Below are positions 1 through 8,291 of a DNA stretch of 42,864 nt, piece by piece. A program made the position numbers and the translations under genes. This DNA is from Parvibaculum sp049671045. Its GTDB lineage: Bacteria > Pseudomonadota > Alphaproteobacteria > Parvibaculales > Parvibaculaceae. Position 1 is the first letter of the stretch. Each line of letters starts with the position of its first letter. The notes beneath the pieces were generated by a model, which worked only from the letters and a program-made list of their open reading frames with translations, did no database searches and had not been told where the DNA came from. Location: positions 1 through 42,864 of the forward strand of contig NZ_JBATUH010000102.1 of NCBI RefSeq assembly GCF_049671045.1, read 5' to 3'.

Positions 1-530
1 CCGCCGCCCCGCGCCGCGAGCCGCACTGGTCCGATGCGCCTCATCCCGCCGCCGACCGCACGGCGAGGCGCTGGGGCATCTCCGATCTACTCGCCGCCGC
101 CGAGCGCGAGCGGGACGCGCCGTCGAATGCTGCAAATCCGGGCAGCGATGCCGCAAGCGACAGCGAGTTTCACCGCTCGTCGCTTCAGGTGATCGAAACG
201 CTGCAGGCGCTCGCCGTCGATCTCGATCGCGCGCTCGAGCAGAACCCTCCCCCCGAATTGTGGCAGCGCTATCAGGCCGGAGAGCGCAACGTCTTCGCCC
301 GCCGCCTCTACAACATGGCCGGGCGCCAGCTCTATGACCGCATCGCCGTCAAATACCGCGACGACGCGGAGTTCCGCGAGCATGTCGATCGCTTCGTGTC
401 GCTTTTCGAGCGATTGCTCGCCTCCGCCCGCACGCGCGACCGCGAGAACATCCTCGTCGAAACTTATCTGACGTCGGATACGGGCAAGGCCTATCTCATC
501 CTCGCGCAGGCAAGCGGCAAGCTCTCCTGA
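1..530 (+). CDS. Conserved hypothetical protein, 3' end only
   Basis: The reading frame is open from the window edge (first full codon at base 3) to a TGA at 528-530, so about 175 C-terminal residues are visible and the start lies outside. The visible part begins with a charged, Ala/Pro/Arg-rich low-complexity stretch. From about base 185 it becomes a compact, apparently helical domain containing WQRYQAGERNVFARRLY. No enzyme motif, signal peptide or membrane segment is visible. A GTG at 189 could be mistaken for a start, but the same frame continues well upstream. I recall similar RYQ-GERN-F-RRLY motifs in uncharacterised alphaproteobacterial proteins but cannot assign a function. It converges with the Mla operon, with only four bases between the two stops. 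Confidence 0.75.
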   Translation, partial: AAPRREPHWSDAPHPAADRTARRWGISDLLAAAERERDAPSNAANPGSDAASDSEFHRSSLQVIETLQALAVDLDRALEQNPPPELWQRYQAGERNVFARRLYNMAGRQLYDRIAVKYRDDAEFREHVDRFVSLFERLLASARTRDRENILVETYLTSDTGKAYLILAQASGKLS

Positions 531-534
531 TCCG

Positions 535-1218
535 CTAGCGGCCGGAGAGCGCCGTCCTGCCGCCTCCGGCCAAGGCCGCCTGCTGCGCCGCCCAATCCGC
601 CATGCCGTCGAGAACGCCGCGCAGGGCCGCATCATAGGCGCGCACGATGGGCGCGATGCCGGACCCCTCGACCGGCGCATGCGCACTGAAACGGCCGGAA
701 GCGAGAATGCTGCGCTCGTCCTTCTTCACCAGCCGCGCGAGAAGGTCGATCCGTACTTCGTTCTTGTCGCCATTGGCGGAAGGCACGGCCGCGAACTGGC
801 GGATATCGCCCATGAGCTCGTAATCCACCCTGAGGCCCGCGCCCTGCGGCGAAACCGCATCGAAGCGCCCGGAATTCTCGAGCGTCTCGACCATCAGCAT
901 CTGGATCATGCGCGGCGCCCTGTCCGCCCATCGCGCATCCGCGTAATAGGCGATCTCGTTGGGCGTCGACTGCTGGGCGATGCGCGTCGTGTCGAGTGCG
1001 GCGGGTGCGGAGAATTCCGCGACCTCGATGGGCGGCCCCTTGGCGGCCGTCGCCTCATGGCTCCCCGGGTGCGCCACGGTCAGCGTGAAGAGCTGCGGCG
1101 CCGGGCCGCTTCCCGCATTGGCGAGCGCGCAGGCGCCGAGCGGCGCGATGGCGAGAGCGAGCACAAGCCCCCTCGCCCAGCCGCCGATTCCCCGCATGAC
1201 GAAAGGATGCTGCATCAT
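535..1218 (-). CDS. ABC-type transport auxiliary lipoprotein (PqiC/DUF330-like)
   Basis: A 227-aa protein with a lipoprotein signal: a hydrophobic core followed by a lipobox LGAC at about residues 27-30, so it should be lipid-anchored after cleavage before Cys. The mature part has the layout of auxiliary lipoproteins of MCE/Mla-type ABC systems, with PPIEVAEFSAP and a segment YYADARWADRAPRM typical of that group. Its ATG at 1216-1218 overlaps the stop of the MCE gene as ATGA, so it is the last gene of the four-gene operon. Expected role (inference): an outer-membrane or periplasmic partner that helps move phospholipid or other lipid across the envelope. The operon position and lipobox are seen directly; the family call is from residue pattern. 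Confidence 0.85.
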   Translation of the reverse strand: MMQHPFVMRGIGGWARGLVLALAIAPLGACALANAGSGPAPQLFTLTVAHPGSHEATAAKGPPIEVAEFSAPAALDTTRIAQQSTPNEIAYYADARWADRAPRMIQMLMVETLENSGRFDAVSPQGAGLRVDYELMGDIRQFAAVPSANGDKNEVRIDLLARLVKKDERSILASGRFSAHAPVEGSGIAPIVRAYDAALRGVLDGMADWAAQQAALAGGGRTALSGR

Positions 1219-2135
1219 CTGGCCTTCACTTCCGGAACATTGTTGCCGGTGAGATAGCGGGCGGGATCGTCCTGCGCGCGCGAGGCGATCCGGTCGAGCG
1301 CGGTCACGAGGGCGCGCGTCTCCGCGATGAGATCGGGTATCTGCGTCAGCCCCTCGCGGCCCAGCCTGTCGATGGCGGGGCCGTTCGCCTGCACGAGCCG
1401 GTCTAGATTGTCGGCGACGCGGCGATAGGCCTGCGCCGTTTCCCGCGCATCCGCGACAAGGCCCTTCACATCGTTCTTCATGAAGCCGTCGGCATTGCGG
1501 CTGAAGGCCGCGAGATGCTGCGAGGCATCCGAAAGATTGGTGATCGCCTTCTGCATGTCGCCGGAGCTTCCGGCCAGCGCGGTCGAGATCTGGTCGAGGT
1601 TCTGAAGCGTGCTGCGGATCGTCTCCTGATTGACGCGCACGATCTCGTTGAGACGCGCAAGGAGCTTGTTCGCATTCTGCAACGTGTCAGGCGCCGACAT
1701 GGCAAGCTCCTGAAGCGTCGATGGCGCTCCCCGGATGGTCGCATAGGCTTCGCCCGGTTTTGGCAGCAGCGGCTTCGAATCCGGCTTCCCGCCCGTCAGC
1801 TCGATGACGGCGACGCCGGTGATGCCCGAAAGCTCGAGCTGCGCCACCGAGCTTTCCTTCACCGGCGTGCGCGCGTCGATCTGGATGAGCGCGATCACCT
1901 TGTTCGGATCGTCCTCCGCCAGATGCAGGTCGACTACCTTGCCCACCGGCAAGCCGTTGAACTGCACTGTTCCCGACTTGCTGAGGCCCGACACCGAGCC
2001 CTGAAAGACGATCTGGTAATACGCGTATTGGCGGTCGAGCTGGACATGGCCGATCCACAGCGCGAAGGCGAAGGCGCAGAAGATGACCACCAGCGCGAAA
2101 GTGCCGATCAGGACATTGTTGGATTTGATTTCCAT
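1215..2135 (-). CDS. MCE/MlaD family periplasmic lipid-binding protein
   Basis: A 306-aa protein with one N-terminal membrane anchor (about residues 7-29) followed by the MCE domain (about 38-120; YYQIVFQGSVSGLSKSGTVQ and the conserved PVGKVVDL segment). A long helical C-terminal region lies at about 140-290 and is rich in Asn, Gln, Leu and Ala. MCE proteins oligomerise into rings that carry lipids between membranes, with the permease and ATPase below. It is longer than E. coli MlaD (about 180 aa), as is common in alphaproteobacterial versions with a helical needle-like tail. The gene sits 10 bases after the ATPase gene and overlaps the lipoprotein gene by four bases. Confidence 0.9.
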   Translation of the reverse strand: MEIKSNNVLIGTFALVVIFCAFAFALWIGHVQLDRQYAYYQIVFQGSVSGLSKSGTVQFNGLPVGKVVDLHLAEDDPNKVIALIQIDARTPVKESSVAQLELSGITGVAVIELTGGKPDSKPLLPKPGEAYATIRGAPSTLQELAMSAPDTLQNANKLLARLNEIVRVNQETIRSTLQNLDQISTALAGSSGDMQKAITNLSDASQHLAAFSRNADGFMKNDVKGLVADARETAQAYRRVADNLDRLVQANGPAIDRLGREGLTQIPDLIAETRALVTALDRIASRAQDDPARYLTGNNVPEVKAR

Positions 2136-2145
2136 GAGCCTTTGC

Positions 2146-2916
2146 CTATTTGCCTGCGAAGGCCGCTCGCGCCCGGGGTCCGTGGAAATATTCCCGGATC
2201 CAGGGATGGTCGCTCCGCAACATGTCGTCGAGCGTCCCGATCAGGATAACACGCCGCTCCGCCAGAACCGCAATCCGGTCGCAGATGGCATGAAGCGTGT
2301 CGAGATCGTGAGTTACGAGGAAAACGGTAAGGCCGAGCGTCCGGGCAAGGTCTCGGATGAGTTCATCGAAGGCCGCCGCGCCGATGGGATCGAGCCCCGC
2401 CGTCGGCTCGTCGAGAAAGAGGATTTCAGGATCGAGCGCCAGCGCGCGGGCAAGTCCCGCCCGCTTCTTCATGCCGCCCGAAAGCTCCGATGGATAAAGG
2501 TCGGCCGCCCCTTCCCTGAGGCCGACCAGGGCGATCTTGACCGCCGCCAGCTCGTCCATGAGCTGCGGGTCCATATGGAGATGCTCGCGGAACGGGACCT
2601 GGATATTCTGCGCGACGGTCAGCGCGGAAAAAAGCGCGCCTTCCTGAAAGAGCACGCCCCAGCGCCGCTCCACGAGGCGGCGCTCTTCCTCCGTGACATT
2701 GTCGAGGTCGATGTCGAACACGCGAATGTGTCCGGCGTCGGGCTTGCGAAGCCCAACAATCGAACGCATCAGCACGGACTTGCCCGTGCCCGAACCGCCG
2801 ACAATGCCCAGCACCTCGCCGCGCCGCACGTCGAGATCGAGATTTTCGTGCACGACATGGTCGCCGAACTGGTTCTTGAGGCCCCTCACCTCGATGATCG
2901 TATCGCCATTTGCCAT
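2146..2916 (-). CDS. Mla-type ABC transporter ATP-binding protein
   Basis: A 256-aa ABC ATPase with all key motifs: Walker A GGSGTGKS (residues 40-47), Q-loop Gln91, signature LSGGM (145-149), Walker B ILFLDE (165-170), D-loop and switch His203. FQEGALFSALTV after the Q-loop and MKKRAGLARAL after the signature are typical of the MlaF/Ttg2A group that powers lipid transport. It starts three bases after the permease stop and is followed by the MCE gene, the normal order permease-ATPase-MCE. It should sit on the cytoplasmic face and couple ATP hydrolysis to lipid movement; direction of transport cannot be read from sequence. Symbol left empty because several MlaF paralogues can exist in one genome. 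Confidence 0.93.
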   Translation of the reverse strand: MANGDTIIEVRGLKNQFGDHVVHENLDLDVRRGEVLGIVGGSGTGKSVLMRSIVGLRKPDAGHIRVFDIDLDNVTEEERRLVERRWGVLFQEGALFSALTVAQNIQVPFREHLHMDPQLMDELAAVKIALVGLREGAADLYPSELSGGMKKRAGLARALALDPEILFLDEPTAGLDPIGAAAFDELIRDLARTLGLTVFLVTHDLDTLHAICDRIAVLAERRVILIGTLDDMLRSDHPWIREYFHGPRARAAFAGK

Positions 2917-2919
2917 CGG

Positions 2920-4083
2920 TCAGATTCCGATCCTGGTGAAGAAGATCGCAAACATCGCATCGAGAACGATGACGAGAAAGATCGACCTCACGACCGAGCT
3001 TGTCGTCTGTGTGCCGACGGATTCGGCGCTGCCCGTCACATCGAGCCCCGCCCGACAGCCGACGATCGCAATGACGAGCGCCATGAACGGCGCCTTCAGG
3101 AGCCCGACGCCGAAGGTCCAGAACTGCGCCGCGCTGTTCAGCCGCTCGATATAGACGGAGGGCGACATGTTCAGCTCGATCATGGCGACAACACCGCCGC
3201 CGAGAAGGCCCATGATGTCGGCGACGAAGGTGAGCAGCGGCAGCGTGAAGACGAGCGCGAGCACGCGCGGCACCACCAGCATCTCCATGGGATCGAGGCC
3301 GAGCGTGCGCATCGCGTCGATCTCCTCGCGCATCTTCATCGAGCCGATTTCGGCCGTGAAGGCGCTGCCGGAGCGGCCCGCGACGATGATCGCCGTGAGC
3401 AGGATTCCCACTTCGCGCAGGAAGATGATGGCGATGAGATTGACCGTGAATATATCCGCGCCGAAGCGGCGAAGCTGCACCGCGCCCTGCTGCGCGATGA
3501 CGGCGCCGATGAGAAATGTGAGCAGGCAGACGAGCGGCAGCGCGTTGAAGCCCGCCTTCTCCATGTGATGCACGAGCGGGACGAGGCGGAAGCGGCGCGG
3601 CGACCTGATGCCGCGCCAGATCGTGGCGAGCACCGCGCCCAGAAAATCGACGAAGGCGACCGCATCGTGCCCCACCGCGACGACGGCCGCCCCGATCCTG
3701 CCGAGAACCTCGATGAGGAACGGCTCGCGGGCTGGCGGAGCCAGCTTGGGCTGTCCGCCCTCGCTCACCTTGTCGAGAATGATCCGCTGGCCTTCCTCAA
3801 GCCCCTCGAACCGGACCTCGACCCCTTGGGCGCTCAGCGCCGCCGCCGTCCGGTCGATGAGCCAGGCCCCGGCCGTATCGAGCCGCACAAGGCCGGACAT
3901 GTCGAAGACCGCCTTGCTCTTGCCGGCCGGCATGGCGGAAAAGCGGCGCAGCTCCTCGTCGATCTGGAGGATCGACGCGACCGACCAGTCGCCCGACGGC
4001 AGGAGACGCAGCGCGCTACCGTCCGTGTCCACCTTGAAAGAGGCTGCCTGCACGGCCTGAACAGCCCCTGACGCTTGCGTCAA
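2920..4083 (-). CDS. Mla-type permease with fused N-terminal STAS domain
   Basis: A 387-aa fusion. Residues about 20-115 look like a STAS domain (AVFDMSGLVRLDTAGAWLI resembles MlaB-type anti-sigma-antagonist folds). Residues about 150-385 are the MlaE permease with several membrane segments and the family hallmark LREVGILLTAIIVAGRSGSA plus EIGSMKMREEIDAMRTLGLDP. In E. coli the STAS protein MlaB and permease MlaE are separate; here they are one chain. The start is TTG at 4083, chosen because GAGGA (bases 4090-4094) lies six bases upstream; an in-frame GTG ten codons later is the alternative. It is the first gene of the lipid-transport operon and is transcribed divergently from the cytochrome c gene. 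Confidence 0.9.
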   Translation of the reverse strand: MTQASGAVQAVQAASFKVDTDGSALRLLPSGDWSVASILQIDEELRRFSAMPAGKSKAVFDMSGLVRLDTAGAWLIDRTAAALSAQGVEVRFEGLEEGQRIILDKVSEGGQPKLAPPAREPFLIEVLGRIGAAVVAVGHDAVAFVDFLGAVLATIWRGIRSPRRFRLVPLVHHMEKAGFNALPLVCLLTFLIGAVIAQQGAVQLRRFGADIFTVNLIAIIFLREVGILLTAIIVAGRSGSAFTAEIGSMKMREEIDAMRTLGLDPMEMLVVPRVLALVFTLPLLTFVADIMGLLGGGVVAMIELNMSPSVYIERLNSAAQFWTFGVGLLKAPFMALVIAIVGCRAGLDVTGSAESVGTQTTSSVVRSIFLVIVLDAMFAIFFTRIGI

Positions 4084-4250
4084 ATTCGGTCCTCGCGAGC
4101 CCCGGGCCCCGCGCCAGTTTGACGCAGTCCCTTACCTTGGACGAAACTTAGTTTAGCTTGCAGTTGCATACCAGAGCCAACCGGGGGCCAAGATCCGCCC
4201 CATCAGGCGCCCTGCAAGTTCGACACAGGATGGAAGGGAGATTCTCCACT
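4084..4250. promoter_or_regulatory. Divergent intergenic region, Mla operon / cytochrome c
   Basis: This 167-base region separates two divergently transcribed genes and must carry promoters for both. It contains an AT-richer stretch around 4141-4170. I could not find a -35/-10 pair of good match and spacing on either strand, so no promoter is pinpointed. The cytochrome gene has the ribosome-binding site GAAGGGAG at 4233-4240; the permease has GAGGA at 4090-4094 on the opposite strand. Confidence 0.5.
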
Positions 4251-4649
4251 ATGAAGGCAATTCTAAGCGGAATGGCCGTGCTCGCGCTCGCCATGACGGT
4301 ATCGGGCGCGGCCTACGCCGATGGCGACGCCGCCAAGGGCGAAAAGATTTTCAAGAAATGTCAGGCCTGCCACACGGTTGAAAAAGACGGCCCGAACAGG
4401 GTCGGACCGAATCTCTATGGCATCTTCGAGCGCGGCGTCGCGGCCGAAGCCGGCTACAACTACTCTGCGGCCATGAAGAAGAAGGCGGCGGAGGGGTTGA
4501 AGTGGAACGACGATACGCTTCTCGCCTATCTCGAAAAGCCTCAGGCCTACGTTCCGGGCACGAACATGACGTTCCCGGGACTCAAGAAGGAGCAGGACCG
4601 CAAGGACCTGATCGCCTATCTTGAAAAGGCGACCGGCCACGAAAAGTGA
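4251..4649 (+). CDS. Periplasmic class I cytochrome c (c2/c-550 type)
   Basis: A 132-aa protein with a signal peptide cleaved after AYA (about residue 23), then a single haem-binding CQACH (Cys37, Cys40, His41). The expected distal Met ligand is Met106 in GTNMTFPG. The fold order (CxxCH, GPNLYGIFERG, Met loop, C-terminal helix DLIAYLEKAT) is that of soluble mitochondrial-like cytochrome c2. It should carry electrons in the periplasm, for example between the bc1 complex and an oxidase; the specific partner is not shown here. The start at 4251 is preferred over an ATG-less upstream extension because GAAGGGAG lies about 10 bases before it and the signal peptide begins there. A terminator follows. 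Confidence 0.95.
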   Translation: MKAILSGMAVLALAMTVSGAAYADGDAAKGEKIFKKCQACHTVEKDGPNRVGPNLYGIFERGVAAEAGYNYSAAMKKKAAEGLKWNDDTLLAYLEKPQAYVPGTNMTFPGLKKEQDRKDLIAYLEKATGHEK

Positions 4650-4702
4650 TCCGGATTGTCGGCGCCCATGTGCTCCGGCATATGAGTTGACGACTGCAGA
4701 AG

Positions 4703-4732
4703 CGGCTCTGCCAGCGATGGCGGGGCCGTTTT
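4703..4732 (+). terminator. Rho-independent terminator after cytochrome c
   Basis: Bases 4703-4712 (CGGCTCTGCC) pair with 4719-4728 (GGCGGGGCCG) in a 10-bp stem with two G-U pairs and a six-base loop, followed by TTTT at 4729-4732. It lies 54 bases after the cytochrome stop. Confidence 0.8.
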
Positions 4733-4910
4733 GCATGAAAGGCCCGGCAAAAAGCCCGGTCCCGCCCTTCCCCCTTGCCGCTCTGGAATGGAATCTGCAG
4801 CGCATGTGCGGATACCCTTCGTAATTGTCCCGCAACAGGACAATGGCAAGGCCAGACGCTCAATTCGGGGGAATCGGCATCCTGCACGGGACGCCGAGGC
4901 GAAACAGACG

Positions 4911-7172
4911 ATGAATTCGACACCAGCGTTCCGCAGACTTTCCGCGATCCTTCCGGGTCTCGTGCTCGTCGTGAGCCTGGGTCTATCCATCTATGATTTC
5001 GGCGGCGTCGCGAGCTGGCTTCAGAATCAGGTCTTCGACATCTACCAGCGCATCGAGCCGCGCAGAGCTGGCCCCGAAGGTCCGCGCACGGTCTATATCG
5101 ACATCGGAAACGAGGGGATGAGCCGCCTCGGCCCCTGGCCCTGGCCCCGCAAGCGGGTGACGGACCTCGTTGAGCGCGTGCGGGCCGCCGGCGCGAGCGC
5201 CATCCTGCTCGACATGCCGCTTTCGGAGGATGATGCGACCTCCGCCTCCGAGCTTCTCAAGCTCTGGTCGCCGCTTCCGCAGCTTCCCTCCGGCGCTAAT
5301 CTCGGCCAGGCCCTCGGCGAGCTGCCGGACCGCGACCGAGAGTTCGCCAGGCTTCTCGGCTCGACGCCCTCGGTCGTCTCCTTCGTGCCCGGAAAGGCCC
5401 CGGTCAACGGCATGACGGCGCCGGAGAATGCGGGCTCCATCCTGACCGAAGGAAGCGACGCTCGCCATTACACGCCCGGATTCTCGCTCTGGCGCCCGAG
5501 CCTGCCAATTTTCGAGCAGGCGGCGAAGGGGAACGGCGCGACGCTCGCCGACCGCGCGGCGACGGGCGTGGTGCGCAACCTTCCCATGCTCGTCAATCTC
5601 GGCGGTACCCTCTACCCCTCGAACGCGCTCGAGGCGCTCCGGGTGGCGCGCGGCGGCACGGGCTACCGCGTCCGTGTGATCGAATCGGATACCGGCTTCA
5701 CCTTCGGCATGGAGCCCGGCGTCGAGCGCATCGAGATCGCAGGGGCGGACCTTCTGGCGCTGACGAGCACGACGGGCGCGCTGCGCCTCTATTTCGGCGG
5801 GCCGGACACGCGGCCGTCCATTCCCGCCACGCAATTTCTCGACCGCAGCGTCGGGCTCCCCTCGCTCGCGGGGCGGATCGCCGTCATCGGCGTTTCGGCC
5901 AATGGCATCGAGCGCCTCTATGACACGCCCGCAGGCATCGCCCTGCCCTCCGGCGCCATCGCGGCGAATGCGATCGACCAGATTCTCGACAGCGCCTTTC
6001 TGGTAAGGCCGGGCTGGGCATCGAGCGCCGAGCAGCTCCTGATCTTCGTCGGCGGCCTGCTCGTCATCCTGCTACTCAGCCGGTTCCGCTTCCGCTGGGG
6101 CTTCCTCCTGACGCTCATCCTGATCGGCGGGGAAGCCTATGCCTCATGGTGGGCGTTCGAGACGCATCGCTGGCTCATCGACCCCGCGCTCGGCGCGCTG
6201 ACGCTCATCCTCGCGAGCCTCACCTGCGCGCTGATGACGAAGTTCCATTCCGAGGAGCAGACGCGCTTCATCGACGCGCAGTTCGCGCGGCGCCTTTCGC
6301 GCGCGGGCCTTGCCAGGGTGCATGCCCATCCCCGCCTCATCCAGGCCGAGGGCCAGCTCCGCCCCGTCACCTCGCTCGTCGTGGGCCTGCGCGGCTTCAA
6401 CATCATCGCCGACCGCTACCTCGAGGACCCGAAGGCCTATGCCGACATTCTGAACCGCTTCTTCTCGCCCATGACGAAGATCGTTCAGGACCGCAACGGC
6501 ATGGTCGATCGCACCGTGGGCGATACGCTCTATGCCGTGTGGAACGCGCCCTTCGACATTCACGACCACCCCTCGAAGGGGTGCGACGCGGCGCTGCGCA
6601 TGGTCGAAAATCTGGAAGCGCTGAACGAGTTTCTCGAGGAGGATGCGCGGCGCCAGCATCTGAGCCATGTGCCCCTCAGCCTCTCCATCGGCATCGACAG
6701 CGGAACGGCCATCACCGGCAATATGGGCGCGATCCTGAATTTCGAATATGGCGTCCTTGGCGAGCCTGTGAGCTTCGGCGCCTACCTCCAGCGCAATGCG
6801 CGGAACTACGGCCCCGCGATCATCGTCGGCGAAGGCACCCAGCGCGCCGTCGGCGACCGCTACGCGCTGCTCGAAATCGACCTCATCGCGACGCCCCGCC
6901 ATCCGGAAGGCCGCCGCGTCTATGCCCTGCTCGGCGATCCGATCATGCGCGCCAATCCGAAATTCCGTGCCCTTCAGGAAGCCCACGCGCTCATCTTCGC
7001 CGCCTACCGCAAGCAGCGCTGGGGCGATGCGCGCGCGGCCATCAAGGAATGCCGCAAGCTCAATGGCGCCATTCCGACGCTTTACGATTTCTACGAGGCG
7101 CGGATCGCCCAATACGAGGCGAACCCGCCCGGCGAGCACTGGAACGGCGCCTGGTTCGCAGGCCGTATCTGA
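4911..7172 (+). CDS. CHASE2-domain sensor with degenerate adenylate/guanylate cyclase domain
   Basis: A 753-aa membrane protein. An N-terminal membrane segment (about 10-28) precedes a large periplasmic CHASE2 domain (about 30-360; PRTVYIDIGNEGMSRLGPWPWPR is the family start). Membrane helices follow at about 365-445, then a cytoplasmic class III nucleotide cyclase domain (about 480-680). The cyclase domain is unusual: the first metal Asp of the FxDIRGF motif is Gly492 (VVGLRGF), the usual purine-binding Lys is Arg534, the usual GDT Asp is Glu618, and the catalytic Asn and Arg of VNxAxRL are Ser621 and Tyr625. Asp538 is kept. It probably does not make cAMP by the normal mechanism (inference). 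ATG 4911 was chosen as the residue before the signal-anchor; open frame extends to 4731 but through the cytochrome terminator region. Confidence 0.88.
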   Translation: MNSTPAFRRLSAILPGLVLVVSLGLSIYDFGGVASWLQNQVFDIYQRIEPRRAGPEGPRTVYIDIGNEGMSRLGPWPWPRKRVTDLVERVRAAGASAILLDMPLSEDDATSASELLKLWSPLPQLPSGANLGQALGELPDRDREFARLLGSTPSVVSFVPGKAPVNGMTAPENAGSILTEGSDARHYTPGFSLWRPSLPIFEQAAKGNGATLADRAATGVVRNLPMLVNLGGTLYPSNALEALRVARGGTGYRVRVIESDTGFTFGMEPGVERIEIAGADLLALTSTTGALRLYFGGPDTRPSIPATQFLDRSVGLPSLAGRIAVIGVSANGIERLYDTPAGIALPSGAIAANAIDQILDSAFLVRPGWASSAEQLLIFVGGLLVILLLSRFRFRWGFLLTLILIGGEAYASWWAFETHRWLIDPALGALTLILASLTCALMTKFHSEEQTRFIDAQFARRLSRAGLARVHAHPRLIQAEGQLRPVTSLVVGLRGFNIIADRYLEDPKAYADILNRFFSPMTKIVQDRNGMVDRTVGDTLYAVWNAPFDIHDHPSKGCDAALRMVENLEALNEFLEEDARRQHLSHVPLSLSIGIDSGTAITGNMGAILNFEYGVLGEPVSFGAYLQRNARNYGPAIIVGEGTQRAVGDRYALLEIDLIATPRHPEGRRVYALLGDPIMRANPKFRALQEAHALIFAAYRKQRWGDARAAIKECRKLNGAIPTLYDFYEARIAQYEANPPGEHWNGAWFAGRI

Positions 7173-7247
7173 TCGCGTTTGGACTTCTTTAATCTTGGCT
7201 GAAAGCGCGGCGCGCGGCATCATCCGCCCCTCCCTGTGAGAGGCCAT

Positions 7248-8237
7248 ATGTCCATGCGCGAAATTTCCATCGATACCGAAGTCTGGCCCATCGCGGGATC
7301 ATTCACGATTTCGCGCGGCTCGAAGACACAGGCGGAGGTCATCGCCGTCACCATCCGCGAAGGCGCCCATGCCGGACGCGGCGAATGCGTGCCCTATTCG
7401 CGCTATGGCGAGACGGTGAAGGATGTCGCCGGGTCCATTCGCGCCATGAGCAATGCGATCGAGGATGGCATGACGCGCGAGGAGCTTCAGCGCGCCATGC
7501 CTCGCGGCGCGGCACGCAATGCGATCGACTGCGCGCTCTGGGATCTCGAAGCAAAGATCAGCGGTGTGCCCGTGTGGAAGCTCGCCGGGCTCGACGAGCC
7601 GAAGCCGCTCGTCACCGCCTTCACGCTGAGCCTCGCCGAGCCGGACGCGATGCGCGAGGCCGCGAAGGCAGCCGCCGGACGGCCGCTCCTCAAGCTCAAG
7701 CTCGCCGGCGACGGCGCGGACATCGCCCGCGTCGCGGCGGTGCGCGAGGGCGCGCCCAGCGCAAGGCTCATCGTCGATGCGAATGAAGGCTGGAAAGCCG
7801 CCGATGTTCTGCCGCTCGCCCGCGAGCTTGCCGCCCTCGATGTAGTGCTCATCGAGCAGCCCCTGCCCGCCAGGGAAGACGAGGCGCTGCGCGGGATCGA
7901 ATGTCCTATCCCTCTCTGTGCGGATGAATCCGCCCATGGCCTCGAGGGCATGACGCGGCTCGCCGGCCTTTATCAATATGTCAATGTGAAGCTCGACAAG
8001 ACGGGCGGCCTCACCGAAGGGCTTTCGGTCATCCGCTGCGCGCGGCGGCGCAATCTGAAGGTCATGGTCGGCTGCATGGTCGCAACCTCCCTCGCCATGG
8101 CGCCCGCGACGCTTCTCGCGCAAGGCGCGGAGTTCGTCGATCTCGACGGGCCGCTCCTTCTCGCAAAGGATCGCGAACATGCGATCCGCTATGAAGACAG
8201 CACGATGATGCCGCCCATGCCTGCGCTCTGGGGCTGA
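7248..8237 (+). CDS. Dipeptide epimerase (enolase superfamily, L-Ala-D/L-Glu epimerase-like)
   Basis: A 329-aa enolase-superfamily protein. It has the KxK acid/base pair (Lys149, Lys151 in LLKLKL), metal ligands Asp177 (VDANEGW), Glu203 (IEQPL) and Asp226 (ADES), and the opposite-face Lys248 (VNVKLDKTGG). This arrangement matches dipeptide epimerases that interconvert L-Ala-D-Glu and L-Ala-L-Glu during murein peptide recycling; exact dipeptide specificity cannot be read off. ATG 7248 follows GAGAGG (7238-7243); ATG 7254 is also possible. It starts 75 bases after the CHASE2 gene with no terminator seen between, so co-transcription is possible. Confidence 0.9.
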   Translation: MSMREISIDTEVWPIAGSFTISRGSKTQAEVIAVTIREGAHAGRGECVPYSRYGETVKDVAGSIRAMSNAIEDGMTREELQRAMPRGAARNAIDCALWDLEAKISGVPVWKLAGLDEPKPLVTAFTLSLAEPDAMREAAKAAAGRPLLKLKLAGDGADIARVAAVREGAPSARLIVDANEGWKAADVLPLARELAALDVVLIEQPLPAREDEALRGIECPIPLCADESAHGLEGMTRLAGLYQYVNVKLDKTGGLTEGLSVIRCARRRNLKVMVGCMVATSLAMAPATLLAQGAEFVDLDGPLLLAKDREHAIRYEDSTMMPPMPALWG

Positions 8238-8248
8238 GGGGCGCCCGC

Positions 8249-8279
8249 GCCGCCTCCCTCGCCCTTGGGGAGAGGCGGC
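8249..8279. terminator. Hairpin between convergent genes
   Basis: GCCGCCTC (8249-8256) pairs with GAGGCGGC (8272-8279), with three further pairs inside after one mismatch. It lies between the stops of the epimerase and the MDR oxidoreductase genes. No U-run follows on either side, so it may be a weak bidirectional terminator or only a processing hairpin. Confidence 0.4.
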
Positions 8280-8291
8280 ACGGAGATGCCG

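Noticed and set aside
2083..4071. A 662-codon open frame on the plus strand opposite the Mla operon
   Set aside because: It is antisense to three genes with clear ABC, permease and MCE motifs; its translation is charged low-complexity sequence typical of GC-rich shadow frames.
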